Below, piece after piece: positions 21,735 to 33,134 of a DNA stretch of 64,000 nt. Location of the stretch: positions 1,692,501 to 1,756,500 of the forward strand of contig NC_018212.1 of NCBI RefSeq assembly GCF_000219625.1, in the 5' to 3' direction. This DNA comes from Zymoseptoria tritici IPO323. Taxonomy: Eukaryota > Ascomycota > Dothideomycetes > Mycosphaerellales > Mycosphaerellaceae. Below the pieces are notes generated by a model. That model saw only the letters and a program-made list of their open reading frames with translations. It was not told the origin of the DNA and ran no database searches. Position numbers and translations under genes: made by a program. Position 1 is the stretch's first letter, and each line of letters starts with the position of its first letter.

Positions 21735-24282
21735 ATGCCACGGGATCGCTCTTACGCAGAGCTGCAACTCCATCTTCGCAGACAAATCGATCACCGGTTC
21801 CGACCCGCGCCTCAAAGTGGATCGCTGGCGGACCTCGCTCGGAGAAGCGATCGCAGCTCTGCTCTTACGCCGGATCCAAGGGAGTGGCGAGCGCTTGAGC
21901 AGGAAGACACCATGCGTACGTCTCTGTAAGTCCTGAGCACTCAAGAGCGCAATGCTAACAATGTCTGTGAAGCCTCGAATGGAAAACACTTCACAATCCC
22001 GGGAATCGCCCAAGCCCACGCTCCGGTCGAAAGATCCAGACGCCGACGATCAAGGGACACGTCAGACTCTGACAGTGAGAGCGATGAAGAGTTTGGAGAC
22101 ACAGCCGAAGACAGGCTGGTCGCTGCCAGGCGTGAATCTCGGAAAATCAATGCGCCGCATGAGGAAGATATCAACCACGACGACCATGATCACCAGAGCG
22201 ATGAGGATGGGTGGCATGATTCCGATCACGAGGATACGATGTCAACAGATTATGAAGCGGCCGTATCGTCGATCGAAGGAATCACAGGGAGGTCATGGGA
22301 CATTGATCGTATTGGCGGGACCCGAGAATTGAGAGGCGTGGTGGAGTATCTTGTTCACTGGGCTCCGTCCCGACATGCGACTTCCCAGGTCGAGATCCAG
22401 ACTCAGCACAATGACAAGACGTTTGTTCTGGTTGAGGCTGCGCCTTGGCCAGTATCACGAGCAATTCCAGATGGTGGCGAGGAACATCAGACCACGATTG
22501 AGTGGGTTCCCACGTGGCATCCAATATGGGAGCTCCGTTGCGCACTGAAAGCGATTGCCAGATATCAGCGACATCATCCGGCCGTTCGATCGGGATCAGC
22601 TCGAGTGTTTGATGTAAGGGAAACACCAACGCTTTCTTACAGCACCATCTACGATCCGGAGCCAGATGGCAAGCCGGGACTTATGGACGGCTACATGATC
22701 TGCCCTAAAGAAGGACTGGACTACACACGAAGCTTGCTTGCACTACTGAAGCATGACTCGGACATTGACAGGATTCACATCACCTCCTCTGTCGCCACAA
22801 ATCTCAACATGCCGGCTCGTCAGCAACTCACCTTTCGTCCCGAGTTTGTGGCATCGGACATGTCGTACAGGATGAATGCCAACAACCTTCTGGCAGCAAC
22901 GACATACGTCGCTGGCTACGCTTGCGAGATACCATGCGACCACTGCAAGAGCGCAGCAGTCCTGCCATTTCCGAAATGTGTAACGTCGCCGAACTTCAAT
23001 GGCGGTGCATGTACCAATTGCTCGCTGAGCAAAGCGAGTGTCTCCTGTACACATCGGCACGACGGTACGAGGGCACGATGGTCGAATTGATGCTTCACAA
23101 CTGACACTCCCAGTTCGCTTTCAGCAGCTGGCTAGACCCGATCGGCTCCGTTTGATCGACTCCGACGACGAGGACGATGAGGAGGTTTGCGACTCGCCAA
23201 CTGAGACGCCGCTGGAGCGCACAGTGAATGATGACCGCGGTGATGATCGTTCATCCGATGCTGCTGAGCGGGATCTGTTGGCCAAAATGTCTATTCGACG
23301 AGATCGTTTCCCGCTCGCGCAGACTGAACTGGAAGTTCTGGACCTCAGCAAGGACCATCCGGGTGCGGGGCTTGCGCTCCTGAACGTCAAGCCTCCAAAC
23401 CCAGCAACAGATGGAGATGCGCCGTCATTTTCCTCTTTACGGTCAGACGACAGCACATCCGAATCTTCGCCTCTCCCTGACTGCGGGATGCTGGAGTCCT
23501 CTCCCGACGCAGCCGGCGGCATCGGCGAGCTTTCGTCGCCGCAGACCTCGCCTTCGCCTTTCGATACCGCTTGTAGCTCTTCGGACGCTCAAATCGTACA
23601 GCGAAAGCGAAGGAGAGGCTCAGATGTCTCCGTTGGTCCCTCACGTAGACGACGACGCTCCGGGTTGTCCTCCAACCGGGCGAATATGCCACATACTACC
23701 TCAACTGCTCATCTCGGCCACGCTAGCACTCGTCCCGCCGAGCGCACTGGCGGCCTCGACATAGTCTGCTCGCGTGGACCAGATTCAGACGCTCCGCTGG
23801 TGGAAAAGGTCGTTGCACCAGCAATTGGCTTCACTCATCCCGAATGCGGACTCTGGGCTCCACGCTGCAGACACACCTTCATCGACTACAGCATCAAGAC
23901 TGAAGCCACCCACAGCTCACCAGTCGTGGAAACAAGTCGTTCCGTGTCGATCAACAGACCCAGCGTCCAGAGGCGGAACAGTCTCAACACCTTGCCAACG
24001 TTATCTCGCGGTCCGCAGCTCATTTCTGAGACAGTATCCTGCGACCAGCACTTCACCGCCGGCGAGCTGACCGAGCCTCAGATTCGATTCATTCTCAGTC
24101 GCTGCCACTGCCGTACCACGCAGCTGCTCCACGACGCATGGGAAAGGGCCCGGAAGGAAGACCCGGCGCTCAAGTGCAAGTTCACGTACTTGTCCCACGA
24201 GCGGGTACAGGAGATGAATGCTGTGATTGGGAGGTTCTGTCCAATGAGGTTGGGAACAAGGGAGCATCCGATCGTGGTTTGA
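21735..24282 (+). CDS. B2: tandem chromo-like / cysteine-cluster protein (813 aa, three exons)
   Basis: Exons are 21735-21915, 21973-23064 and 23114-24282. Intron 1 (57 nt) has a GTACGT donor and a perfect TGCTAACA branch; intron 2 (49 nt) has a GTACGA donor and ACTGACA branch. Residues about 85-149 are an Asp/Glu/His-rich acidic stretch. A first chromodomain-like segment (about 170-191) reads WDIDRIGG then VVEYLVHW, and a second (about 235-260) reads TIEWVPTWHPIWELR. The cysteine cluster (about 382-419) has CDHC, then KCVTS, GACTNC and a final Cys-Thr-His, matching B1 position by position. The C-terminal domain shares GELT, FIxS, a CxC and RFCPMR with B1. It is a paralog of B1, about 190 residues longer in the disordered middle. 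No catalytic motif is visible. Confidence 0.8.
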
Positions 24283-25198
24283 GAGGAGCAATGGAGGAGC
24301 GGCCGGATGTTGGCGCCGGCGATGGACAGGAGTCAGGGTGTACTTGTACTTCATGGTTGACTATCTTTCCTTATGCTTGTCTTTCCATTTGCTTCACTGT
24401 CTCCAAAGTGGCGGCAGAAGCAATTGGCTCTGCGACTCCCAGCGTCGCACACTGTTTTGGAACACAGCTCTGCGGCCAACTAGAGACGCAGAAGAGACAG
24501 AGAAGACGCAGGACCAACGTACCTCATAAAAAAGGCGGAATGAAGTTCCAATCGGGCGCCTCCATATTCCAATCGTCTCTATCTCGCTCTTCATCTATCT
24601 CTCGGCCTCCCTATCAGCCTCAACCTCCTCGAGCGCCCTGTCCCTTCTTTCTCCTGCGAGCGGCGAAGTCACGTTCCGATACGACAACACCCCAGATCCA
24701 TGGTCCAGCTGCAGTACAAGCCGAAGAAGGGCAATAATCTCTCCGATGGCCGTGCGTTCTTCTCAGCTGATGGTCGCGGAGTGAATCGTTTTCGGTCAAG
24801 GTCTACAACAATGCTATCGCAAGGGCGCTTGGTAGCGAAACTGACATTAATCTCACTCCTTGGAAGAGTATGCTTGTCTATGACCGTTTTCACAAGCACC
24901 ATCGGTTCATCACATCGTTAGCATTGCTGTCCGTAGCTGGGTAGCTCTGTCTGGTAGGATCCGATGCTGCTCTTCACGGCTCTTCGTTCGCACTGCTCGT
25001 CTCTCGTGCGCATCGCTCTTGTTCGCGGTGCATCCCAATGCAGCTGGTATCTCACGCGCAGCTGGATCGGCGACGGAAGACGTTTCTTTGCTGACCGTAC
25101 CATCTCTCGGAGGTTGGATGTGATGCCCATCACAATCGCATCGATCAAGTATCATGAGCATGCCACCCTGCCACGGAAGGGTTCCCCTGCGGAGACGA
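24283..25198. other. spacer between B2 and the first MULE, no supported gene
   Basis: About 0.9 kb of GC-rich DNA with short overlapping frames on both strands. The minus-strand frames near 24918-25148 run up to the transposon insertion site at 25199, so the MULE may have landed in or beside a now unrecognisable gene. Confidence 0.4.
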
Positions 25199-25206
25199 CG
25201 AACCGG

Positions 25207-28200
25207 GGCGGTTCTTAGAATGAGGCAGGTTCGGCTTTTGGTGTCGGCTTTTGAATCTCTCGCACAGCCACCGGAATCGACCAGCTCCGACGCGCACGGA
25301 CGATTTAAGGTGAACAATCGTCGTGTTCTGTCGCGACGCGTCGCGACCTTCCGCTCTGTGAGAGGAAAGTCCATATTTATAGTATACACGCTTTTGATAG
25401 TGTTGTTAGTGCAGTTACCTGACTATGCAATTGTTCATACTATTTAATAAGCTAATAAGAAGCTCGTTTTTATGCCGGTAATCGCCCTCATTACCCTTAT
25501 ATTAGTGTCCTTAGTGTCGGTAGTGTTAGTATAATATCTACTGCTCTTGCTCTTGCCTTAATTGCCTTACCTTACTGTCTATTATTACTACCGCCGTCGC
25601 CGCTATGTTGTCTAGTTTAATCCTCTTGCTAGTGTTGTTGTTCACTACTGCTAGAGCTAATAATTGCTATAGTGCTTAAGAGCGCGGCACTATAATCTTC
25701 TGCTTAGCGTAATAACTGCTAAGAGGTATGCTTAGAGCGAGCGTAGCTATAGTCGTAATATAAGGGCGTTTTGGAGGTAGTAGAATCTTCTACGAAGGAT
25801 AAGAAGCTGCTATCTCGGTAATGAGCTAGTTAACAGTCTTGCGGTTAAAGGGCGCTATTGCCTTCTACAACTGCGTAAGCTAGTGTTTAATAACTAAGTC
25901 CTTAAGGCCAGGCACTAAGTTAAGATACTCGTCGTCGTTAAGAGCATAGTATCGCTCGCGGACTACTTGTGTTGCCTCCTTTATTATCGCCGTATGTCGA
26001 CTAATACTAGTATCCTCATCTTCCTTATCTTTATTAACTAGCACGCGGCTGCTTATATAATATACCTCCTAGCTATTCTCTTCCTACTCTTAAGTCCAGT
26101 AGTCGTAGTCCTTCGTAGTAAGGTTGTTATAAAGCAGGTAGTAGCTCTAAACGTAGCGGTAGATAAGGAGGTATTTAAGGTAAAAGGAGTAGGTGCATCG
26201 ATTCGGTAGGCAGTTACTATCCTTATTAGTTGCTCTAACGAGAGCGTCCTGTTTACTATAAGCTAGTTCATTAGCAATAAGGACTTAAACGGTGTAAGGA
26301 AACTTCCTAAGCTATGTGTATCGTAAGGCAGTTAGATAGACCTTCGTACGCGCCTTAGATTCCTTTACTACCGCGCGCCGCTCCGCGGTGTTAACTATAT
26401 TATAAAGGTAGCTAGCGATGCTACGGAGCGAGAAGTGGTTTATGTTCTGCTTAGTGTTAGGGCCGCTCTTAAGCAGTATGTAGAAGTTCTTAAGGTTGCT
26501 CGTCGTGCGAATCTGAAGTAGAGTCTATAAGTAATAGCGATAGCAAAAGGCCTAGAGTTTGCGGTTATTCTATATAGTCTACTAGATGTAGTTAACCTTC
26601 TGCTCCGGTGCCTTTAATAGTAGACAATTAGTAGCAGAGCGCAGTGAGTCTTCTATGCTAGCCTCCGTCTTGCGCATCCTTATTGCCTTTAAAAGGTAGC
26701 TAAGAGTCCTTAAGTACTTACGCCCTTTAAACTACTTTTGGAGAGTCTGCTCGTAATGCTAATAGCAGATAAGATAAGTAACTTCTTACTTACTATTAAC
26801 GAGGCTACGGAACGCTATTTGTACAGCCCTTTGCTTAGCTCCGGAATTATCGGTTATTATGTATCTAGGCTCCTATAGCCTCTTGTTTCCTATTGTTGTA
26901 CACTAGCTCTTAATCTGCCTTATCGCCGCCGCAATTATCTCGCTATCCTCTCGCGCTAAGAGCTAGTATACGTAGGCTCGGTAGGTATTGGTGCTGTCGC
27001 GGATTATTAAGCTAAACAGCTTTTGCTCGAGGTAATTCGTCTTATAAGTCGAGTCGCAGATCGTAAAGTGGCCGTATTTCCGTAGCAATTAAAGGCCGCT
27101 AGGACGGACGAAAACAGTGCAATTAGAGGTGCTACTATCCTCGCAGATAATGCTAGCAATGTGTTTAGATAGATAATTACCTATATGCACGATATTAGTG
27201 TTAGTAAGAAGGTTTAAATTCTCGGAAGATTTTTCGCGCGCGTAACTAATTATACGCGTAAAATCTAGCTTCCGGTATAAGAATTAGTTACACCTTTTGC
27301 TCGAATTCGAGCGTCGACATAGAATTCCTCTACGTAGCCCTTAGACTAGTGCGTAAAATCCAGTCCGACTTTTTTTAAAATTCCGACCTTCTTAGATACA
27401 CTAACATAAGGAAATAAGAAACAATAACTTACGTTTACGCTACTACTCTACTATATCCGCCACCTATTTTAATACGCTAGTTTTGTTACCCTAATACCGA
27501 GGATCCGGATTCTTCTTTTAAAAGCCTCTTACGGCGTTGTAGACGCTCTAAATATTTAATCGCGCACTACTAGCGTTTAAGAGCGTTTAGTAACTATCCG
27601 AAATCCCTAAACCTCCTCCGACGAGATTCGCCTTTACCTCCGCCGGCCGGTACCTACGCGCTACCTCTTTACTAGCAACCTTCGTTACGAAGCTATTTAT
27701 CTTCTTCCTATCGATATGCGCGAGATCGTAGTTATAGAGGGGCGCGCCGGCGACGTAGTCCTTCGGAAAGAGGCGTTTAAGAGTCTAGCGTAACGGACGG
27801 ACGAAGTAGGCGTCCTTCTTATTAGTCCGCTGCTACGATACGCCGTTAACACGCATACCTTCCTTATTAAGAGCCGTGTCGTCTTCGACATACTTATAAA
27901 AGTAGGTAAACTTTATAGCACTAGGGCACTTCTCGCCATCGTAAGTCGAGCGGTCGCGCTGCTTCTCTAGTAGCACGCCGTCCTTCTTCTTCGACACCGG
28001 TTTATAGCGCTTATAGCAACGACATATAAACCGGAACGTGCGATATAGTCCGTATCTCGTCCTTAATGCCCTCGCGCTATCGCCCTTCTAGATGTTGTCG
28101 ACAAGAGGCTAATATATATACATCTCTTAATGCGTCATCTGCTCTACGAGAGCATTAAAGAGCCTATGTCGCTACTAAATAGCATCCGGTAGTAGTCGTA

Positions 28201-28907
28201 GCAACGCCTTACCGTCGCTATTAGCACTACTCTATCGTAAGGAGACAGTAGTAACGCTAATAGATATCCGCGTCTTCTTTATATGCGCCTTCTCATCCTT
28301 ATTATTATTATTATTACTAAACAGCTCCTTCTTAAGGGCTAAGGCAGCCGCGCCTTCTACAACCTCGTTCTCTTACGATTTAAGCTAAGAGCAACGCTCT
28401 TAAATCTGCTGCTATAGCGCACTAATATCGCGTCTAACGAGCTCTACTAATACACCTTTAATAGGAATGACTCTAGCTCCTTTATCGTCCGATCTACCGA
28501 CCTCGAATCTACTATCGAATCTAGCTACATCGAGCAACGCGTCGTCGACAAGCTCTAGAGTCTTATATAAAGGATCATTAAGCATCTTAGCGTAGAAGAC
28601 TTAAGGATCATTAAGAGCCTCTATAGCTACTCTACAACGAGGAAGGATAAGGTAAGCAGCGCACTAAGAACGGCGACAGCGAGGAGGGAATAAAGAGAAT
28701 AATGAAAGAGTAGTAATTAAGGCGACAACAACACCTTAAAACGAGCAAATTGCGTGTGTATCGACAACATAACCACGGAGGATACGCGTCGCGACAGAAA
28801 ACGACGTTTGTGCACCTTAAATCGTCCGTGCGCGTCGGAGCTGGTAAGATCCGGTGGCTGTGCAGGATTCTACCAAAAGCCGAACCTGCCTCATTCTAAG
28901 AACCGCC
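25207..28907 (-). mobile_element. Mutator-like element (MULE-2), RIP-inactivated, long TIRs, 8-bp TSD
   Basis: The 3701-bp element starts GGCGGTTCTTAGAATGAGGC and ends with the reverse complement. The inverted repeats run about 135-145 bp (shared words include CACAGCCACCGGA, CCAGCTCCGACGCG and GGACGATTTAAGGTG), with one small indel. Both sides are flanked by CGAACCGG (25199-25206 and 28908-28915), an 8-bp target-site duplication. Between the TIRs the DNA is TA-rich, and the minus strand carries a broken MULE transposase. TIR length, TSD size and coding content agree on the Mutator superfamily. Confidence 0.88.
25700..28620 (-). pseudogene. MULE transposase relic of MULE-2
   Basis: Reading the minus strand from about 28620 downward gives long protein-like stretches interrupted mostly by TAG codons. 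The transposase core is plain around 26700-27090: YGHFTICDSTYKTN, then ITDNSGA about 70 codons later, then a QIAFRSL helix. These are the two aspartate-bearing strands of the MULE domain (PF10551 type). Within the core only three stops occur, all TAG where Trp or Gln would be expected, which fits C-to-T change by RIP. Several further breaks upstream and downstream make it non-functional. Confidence 0.8.
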
Positions 28908-28915
28908 CGAACCGG

Positions 28916-29289
28916 TCGCAGTGTCAAGGATCCAAGAGATTGCAACTCTCACAGAAGTTTGCTGTCGGATGATCATCAGAATGGGCAATGAAAGAGGTCC
29001 GTCCGTGAGCATGTCGCGGAGAAGTTCAATCGGCCGTGGATCCTGGAGCAAATTGCCGACATGCATCTGAGCAGGGTAGATGGACTTTGTGCTGTCCATG
29101 TGCACGAGGAGGGATGTGATTCTTGCTGCGCAGTGCAGCTGCAATGCGCTGCAATGCAACGCTCCCGACTCTGACTAGGAAGCAGACGAAAGTAGTAGAC
29201 CTATCATTTGGTCGTGCGTTTCTCAGCTGATATTGGTGTGGCGAGAGGCCGGAGATTGTCGTGCCAATTCATAATCCTCGCGCCAACTG
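28916..29289. other. 374-bp unmutated spacer between the two MULEs
   Basis: GC-rich, without the TA bias of either neighbour, and carrying the right-hand TSD of MULE-2 and the left-hand TSD of MULE-1 at its ends. An open minus-strand frame crosses it but has no recognisable motif. It is host DNA that was contiguous with the sequence left of 25199 before insertion. Confidence 0.6.
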
Positions 29290-29298
29290 CCGAAATAT

Positions 29299-32200
29299 CC
29301 CAAGTGTTATTTGGCGCGTGAACAATCGTTATTTGGCGCTTTTGAAGGTCACGTGCTCGGGACTCGCGTCAACGCGTGTCGCGTTCCTCACCTGTTTTTG
29401 CAGTAATATTGGACAGTTTTTGATCGCTCTCCCGTGCCCTCATCGTCGCCGTAGTATACTATGCCTCCTGTTGTTTCCGCTAGCTCCACCGCTATAGCTG
29501 CCACCGCCGCGCCGCCGTCTACCTACGAACGCGCGTTTCTTAATAAGGATAATAAGGATGAGGACGATGGTAACATACCGTAGGACGAGTTCGATAGACT
29601 AGAGCTATAGGAGAAGGAAGAGGTGTTAAAGGAGCGTAAGGATCGTAAGGCTCGTCGCCGCCTTAAAGGATTCTACAGCGCTCTTAGTCAGCCGGATAAC
29701 AATAATAGCGCGGTGGATGGTGGTGTTAATAAAGGAGCCACCGCCGCGGCGGTCGGAGGTGTTGTTGAAGGAAGAAGCGATGGATTAGCCGGTGCACCGA
29801 TCTTCGTTAATAAGAGCGCCTTCTCGCACGGCGGCTACCGCTACCGCTCTTACTTCGATGTTGTTGCTCCGCCGGTCGTTAAAGGACTGAGATTTCCATT
29901 ATAAGAAGCTGCTAAGGCATAGCTCTATTAGCATAGCAAGGTGACTAGTTAGGAGCCTATTTATGGCGGTAGTCCAGGCCTAAAGAAGGGTGTTGTTGTT
30001 AGTCAGCGCTTTATCTGTGCGAAGGGCAAGAGTGAGCAGAGCCTTCGCAAGAGAAGGAAGGACTTAGACGCCGCTGGAATCGCTGTTGTGCGCAAGAACA
30101 CTTCCTTAAAGAAGACTGGCTGCACTATGTCGGTAACTATATAGAGGGTAGACGAGTCGTCGTCTAAATGGAAGATATCCCTTAGGAAGAGGCCTTGTTA
30201 CAACCACCCCTCTAGTAAGGCTATTAGACTGCTATTGCACCGCCGTCGTTCTCGTGGACCTAAGATGCTTAAGTTCCTTCGCAACGCTCGTAAGGCTAGT
30301 GTTTCTGCGAAGGAGTGTAGATATTAGTGTAAGAAGAAGTTTAACACTAGTGTCGACAAGGACACGCCCTCGGTCTTAAGGGATATCTACAACGCATAGT
30401 ATACTATTCGCCTTAAACAGCTAGATAGCCTTACGCCGGTTAAGAGGGTTTTAAAGACGCTTGAGGACGAGGGTTACTAGCACAGTAAGCCTTTGAAGGA
30501 TTAAGCTAAAAACCTCCGAGGATTGGCATAGTGCAATCTAGAGCTGCTACAGGTTTTTAAGGACAACAGCGACGTATAGCTCGTCGATTGCACGTACAAA
30601 ACTAACCAGTATAGCATCCCCCTTATAGTAGTAGTCATTCGCACACGCACCGGCATTTATATGCTAGTGCTCTACGTCCTTATACCGGACGAGACTAAGG
30701 CTGGCTTCTTGTAGGCATAGCAGCAGATTAAGCGTTGCTTGGAAGAGAATAGCATTAACGAGCCGTCTTATATGATATACGACCGTGACCGGCAGATGTA
30801 GAAGTCGTTTGAAGCGGTGTTTCCTGGAGTGCGACACCGGCTCTGCATGTGGCACATAAACGTCGCTGTTAAGAGCAACGCTAATGCGAAGTTTAGTGTT
30901 AATGTGGTGCCTAGAGTCCTTAGTGAGAAGGCGACGACTACACGTAAGAAGGTTACCAAACAATAGCTTAAAGGATACAGAGCCTGCCTTAATGCTACAA
31001 CACTAGCTGAATTCGAATTATGGTGCGACGTTTATAAGGCTGGCGCTAAGCTGCCCCTTGTGGACTCCTTTACGGATAAGGAGACGCTATTAACACCGGC
31101 CGAGAAGGCAACATAGCTCTACCTCTGCAACTCGTATCTACTAACACAGTAGTAGAAGGAAGAGAAGGAGTTCTGCGTAAAGGCGTAGACTAAGAGCATA
31201 TGTAGTTATAGCATTACGACAACCTCACCGTATAAAGGTGCATACGCAGGCTTAAAGGCATAGCTTAAGTCTGCGCGTAAGGATATCTTCAGCCTCTTTA
31301 ACTCTATAGAGCTATATTACGAGCACCTCGTCGACAGATACAAGGCGTTACTCACGACGTGCAAGGGGCGTGTATCTACTACGTTTAGAGGCAAGCCCTT
31401 CTAGAGCAGGGTCGTGAACGTAGTGCATAAGGATGCATTAAAGCTAACTAACGAGCAGATTATAAAGTGGAAGCAGCACAAGAAGATAGACGAGCCGCCG
31501 GTGTGCACTTACACCTTTAGAGCTGAGACTGGCACACTATGTTCACACGAGCTAGGGCTATATCTTAAAGGCTGGGCTAACAACTAACCGCTTACGCTAG
31601 ATGCCAGTGTATTCGAGAAGGCGTAGATACTTCCTAGTAACCGGCTACCCCCTAAGGTCACAGCGACGACGATATATAATCCCCTCGTTCGCACTAATAA
31701 ACGCAAGCTGGACTAGCAACAACAACATAGTCCACAGAGCGTTAAGCGTAAGATAACTAGACCGGAGCGGCTTACGCAACAGACTAAGAACGAGGCTATA
31801 GCATTGCACAACCGCCGCAACGAGGAGCCTAGCAATCTATTACAACGTCTGCTAACACTAAGCTAACGACTCGGCTGCAACTGTAGCAGCAAGGGCGGCT
31901 ACAATCCTTAGAAGCGGCAATGTAGCTGCGTAAAGGCTAGCACGCAATGCATAGAGCACTGCTATAGCAATGGACCGTGTAGCAACAAGCCAGCTGCAGT
32001 GCTGAATAAGGATCTTATAGCTAAACGAGTAGCGGCGGCGGTGAGGTCTTAACTGGCCGCAACACTTATGGCACCGCCGCAGCTATATTACTACGGCTAT
32101 TACCTTAGCTATAGCTAACAACACTACCCTTAGAGCTAGCAGATGCCGCCGCCGTCCGGTTAACAGCTCTACTACTACCAGCTCTAACAACATAGGACTT

Positions 32201-32709
32201 AGCAGCACAATCCTTACTAATATCAGCAGTGGAACGCGCCTTAACCGCCTAGTCAACAGGAGCTACCGGATCTGTAGCTATAGCGTTCACTGCAGCCGCG
32301 AGCTTTTTAACGCATGAACTACCTCTACTACCCCTTTAGTTAGCAAAACTGAAGGAGTTTCTCGCACTCTTATTAGCTCACCGAGAATTACTGAATATAC
32401 CGGCAATCGACAGATCTCACTATAAGAGTAGCCGTTTGCGCGAGTAACAGATCTACGCCGGCGTTCTAAGGAATCTCTAGCATGGATTTTCCTTCCACTA
32501 CCTCTACTACCACCACCACACTACTTATATACATATTAATTACACGAGCTTGCTCGCATGATGTTCCCTTGCAACCTCTACAATGTTTCATTGCGCTCAC
32601 TAAAGTAGTTGTGGTGTTATCGCCGTCGAGGGGAAAGTGAGGATCAAGTTCAAATCCTGACGTCATAAGCGCCAAATAAGAAAAGTTCACGCGCCAAATA
32701 ACACTTGGG
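29299..32709 (+). mobile_element. Mutator-like element (MULE-1), RIP-inactivated, 43-bp TIRs, 9-bp TSD
   Basis: The element begins CCCAAGTGTTATTTGGCGCG and ends with the reverse complement of that. The TIRs (29299-29341 and 32667-32709) agree over the first 25 bases, differ over five, and agree again over TTATTTGGCGCTT. Both sides carry CCGAAATAT (29290-29298 and 32710-32718), a perfect 9-bp target duplication, the hallmark size for Mutator transposons. Element length is 3411 bp. The TIRs themselves are hardly mutated although the coding part is full of stops. Confidence 0.92.
29461..32060 (+). pseudogene. MULE transposase relic of MULE-1
   Basis: From an ATG at 29461 one frame runs for about 860 codons with roughly 30 stops, almost all TAG or TAA in place of Gln or Trp. 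The catalytic core lies at 30565-30890: LVDCTYKTN, then YMIYDRDRQM, then VFPGVRHRLCMWHIN, the D, D and C/H-containing WH motif of MULE transposases. Near 31870-32000 is a cysteine-rich segment with the spacing of a CXC (tesmin/TSO1-like) DNA-binding domain. Because the frame itself is hardly shifted, inactivation came mainly from point transitions, as in RIP. Confidence 0.88.
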
Positions 32710-32718
32710 CCGAAATAT

Positions 32719-33134
32719 GTCTGAACAGGCATTGAACAGGCATATAGACTTTATTGGCGGTTCGTGCTGTCCCTGTGTTCAGGACATGGGTTTAATGATT
32801 TCGCCAGCGCCCAGGTCCGAATGTCAGGAGATGCGGCAATTAGTTCACGCATGATTTTACCACATCTTCCGAAGGACAACTGTCGGATACCCGCGCCGCC
32901 AGGCAGAGCGAGGAAACAAATAAGCCCCTCTGACTCCCACGTCTTCTGTTTCTTTTCATCAACATCGACTTCACAATCGATTCAAAGACAGCATCTTGCT
33001 ACCGTGAGCATTGCCTTCTTCTTGTTTTCCCTTGTGCTCTCCCGGCCCACAACACTGACCAAATGTAGCCATTCCGTCCACGCACCAACGACGCTCAAAG
33101 ACCAGCCATCCAGCAAGACAACATTTCAACAACA
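32719..33134 (+). promoter_or_regulatory. upstream region of the eight-cysteine secreted protein gene
   Basis: About 415 bp between the right TSD of MULE-1 and the start codon at 33135. The last 150 bp are C/A- and pyrimidine-rich with runs such as CAACAACAATG at the start codon, a usual fungal leader. No unambiguous TATA box is visible. Confidence 0.5.

Noticed and set aside
27697..27891. 64-codon frame as an independent gene
   Set aside because: It is a stop-free fragment inside the RIP-killed MULE-2 interior.
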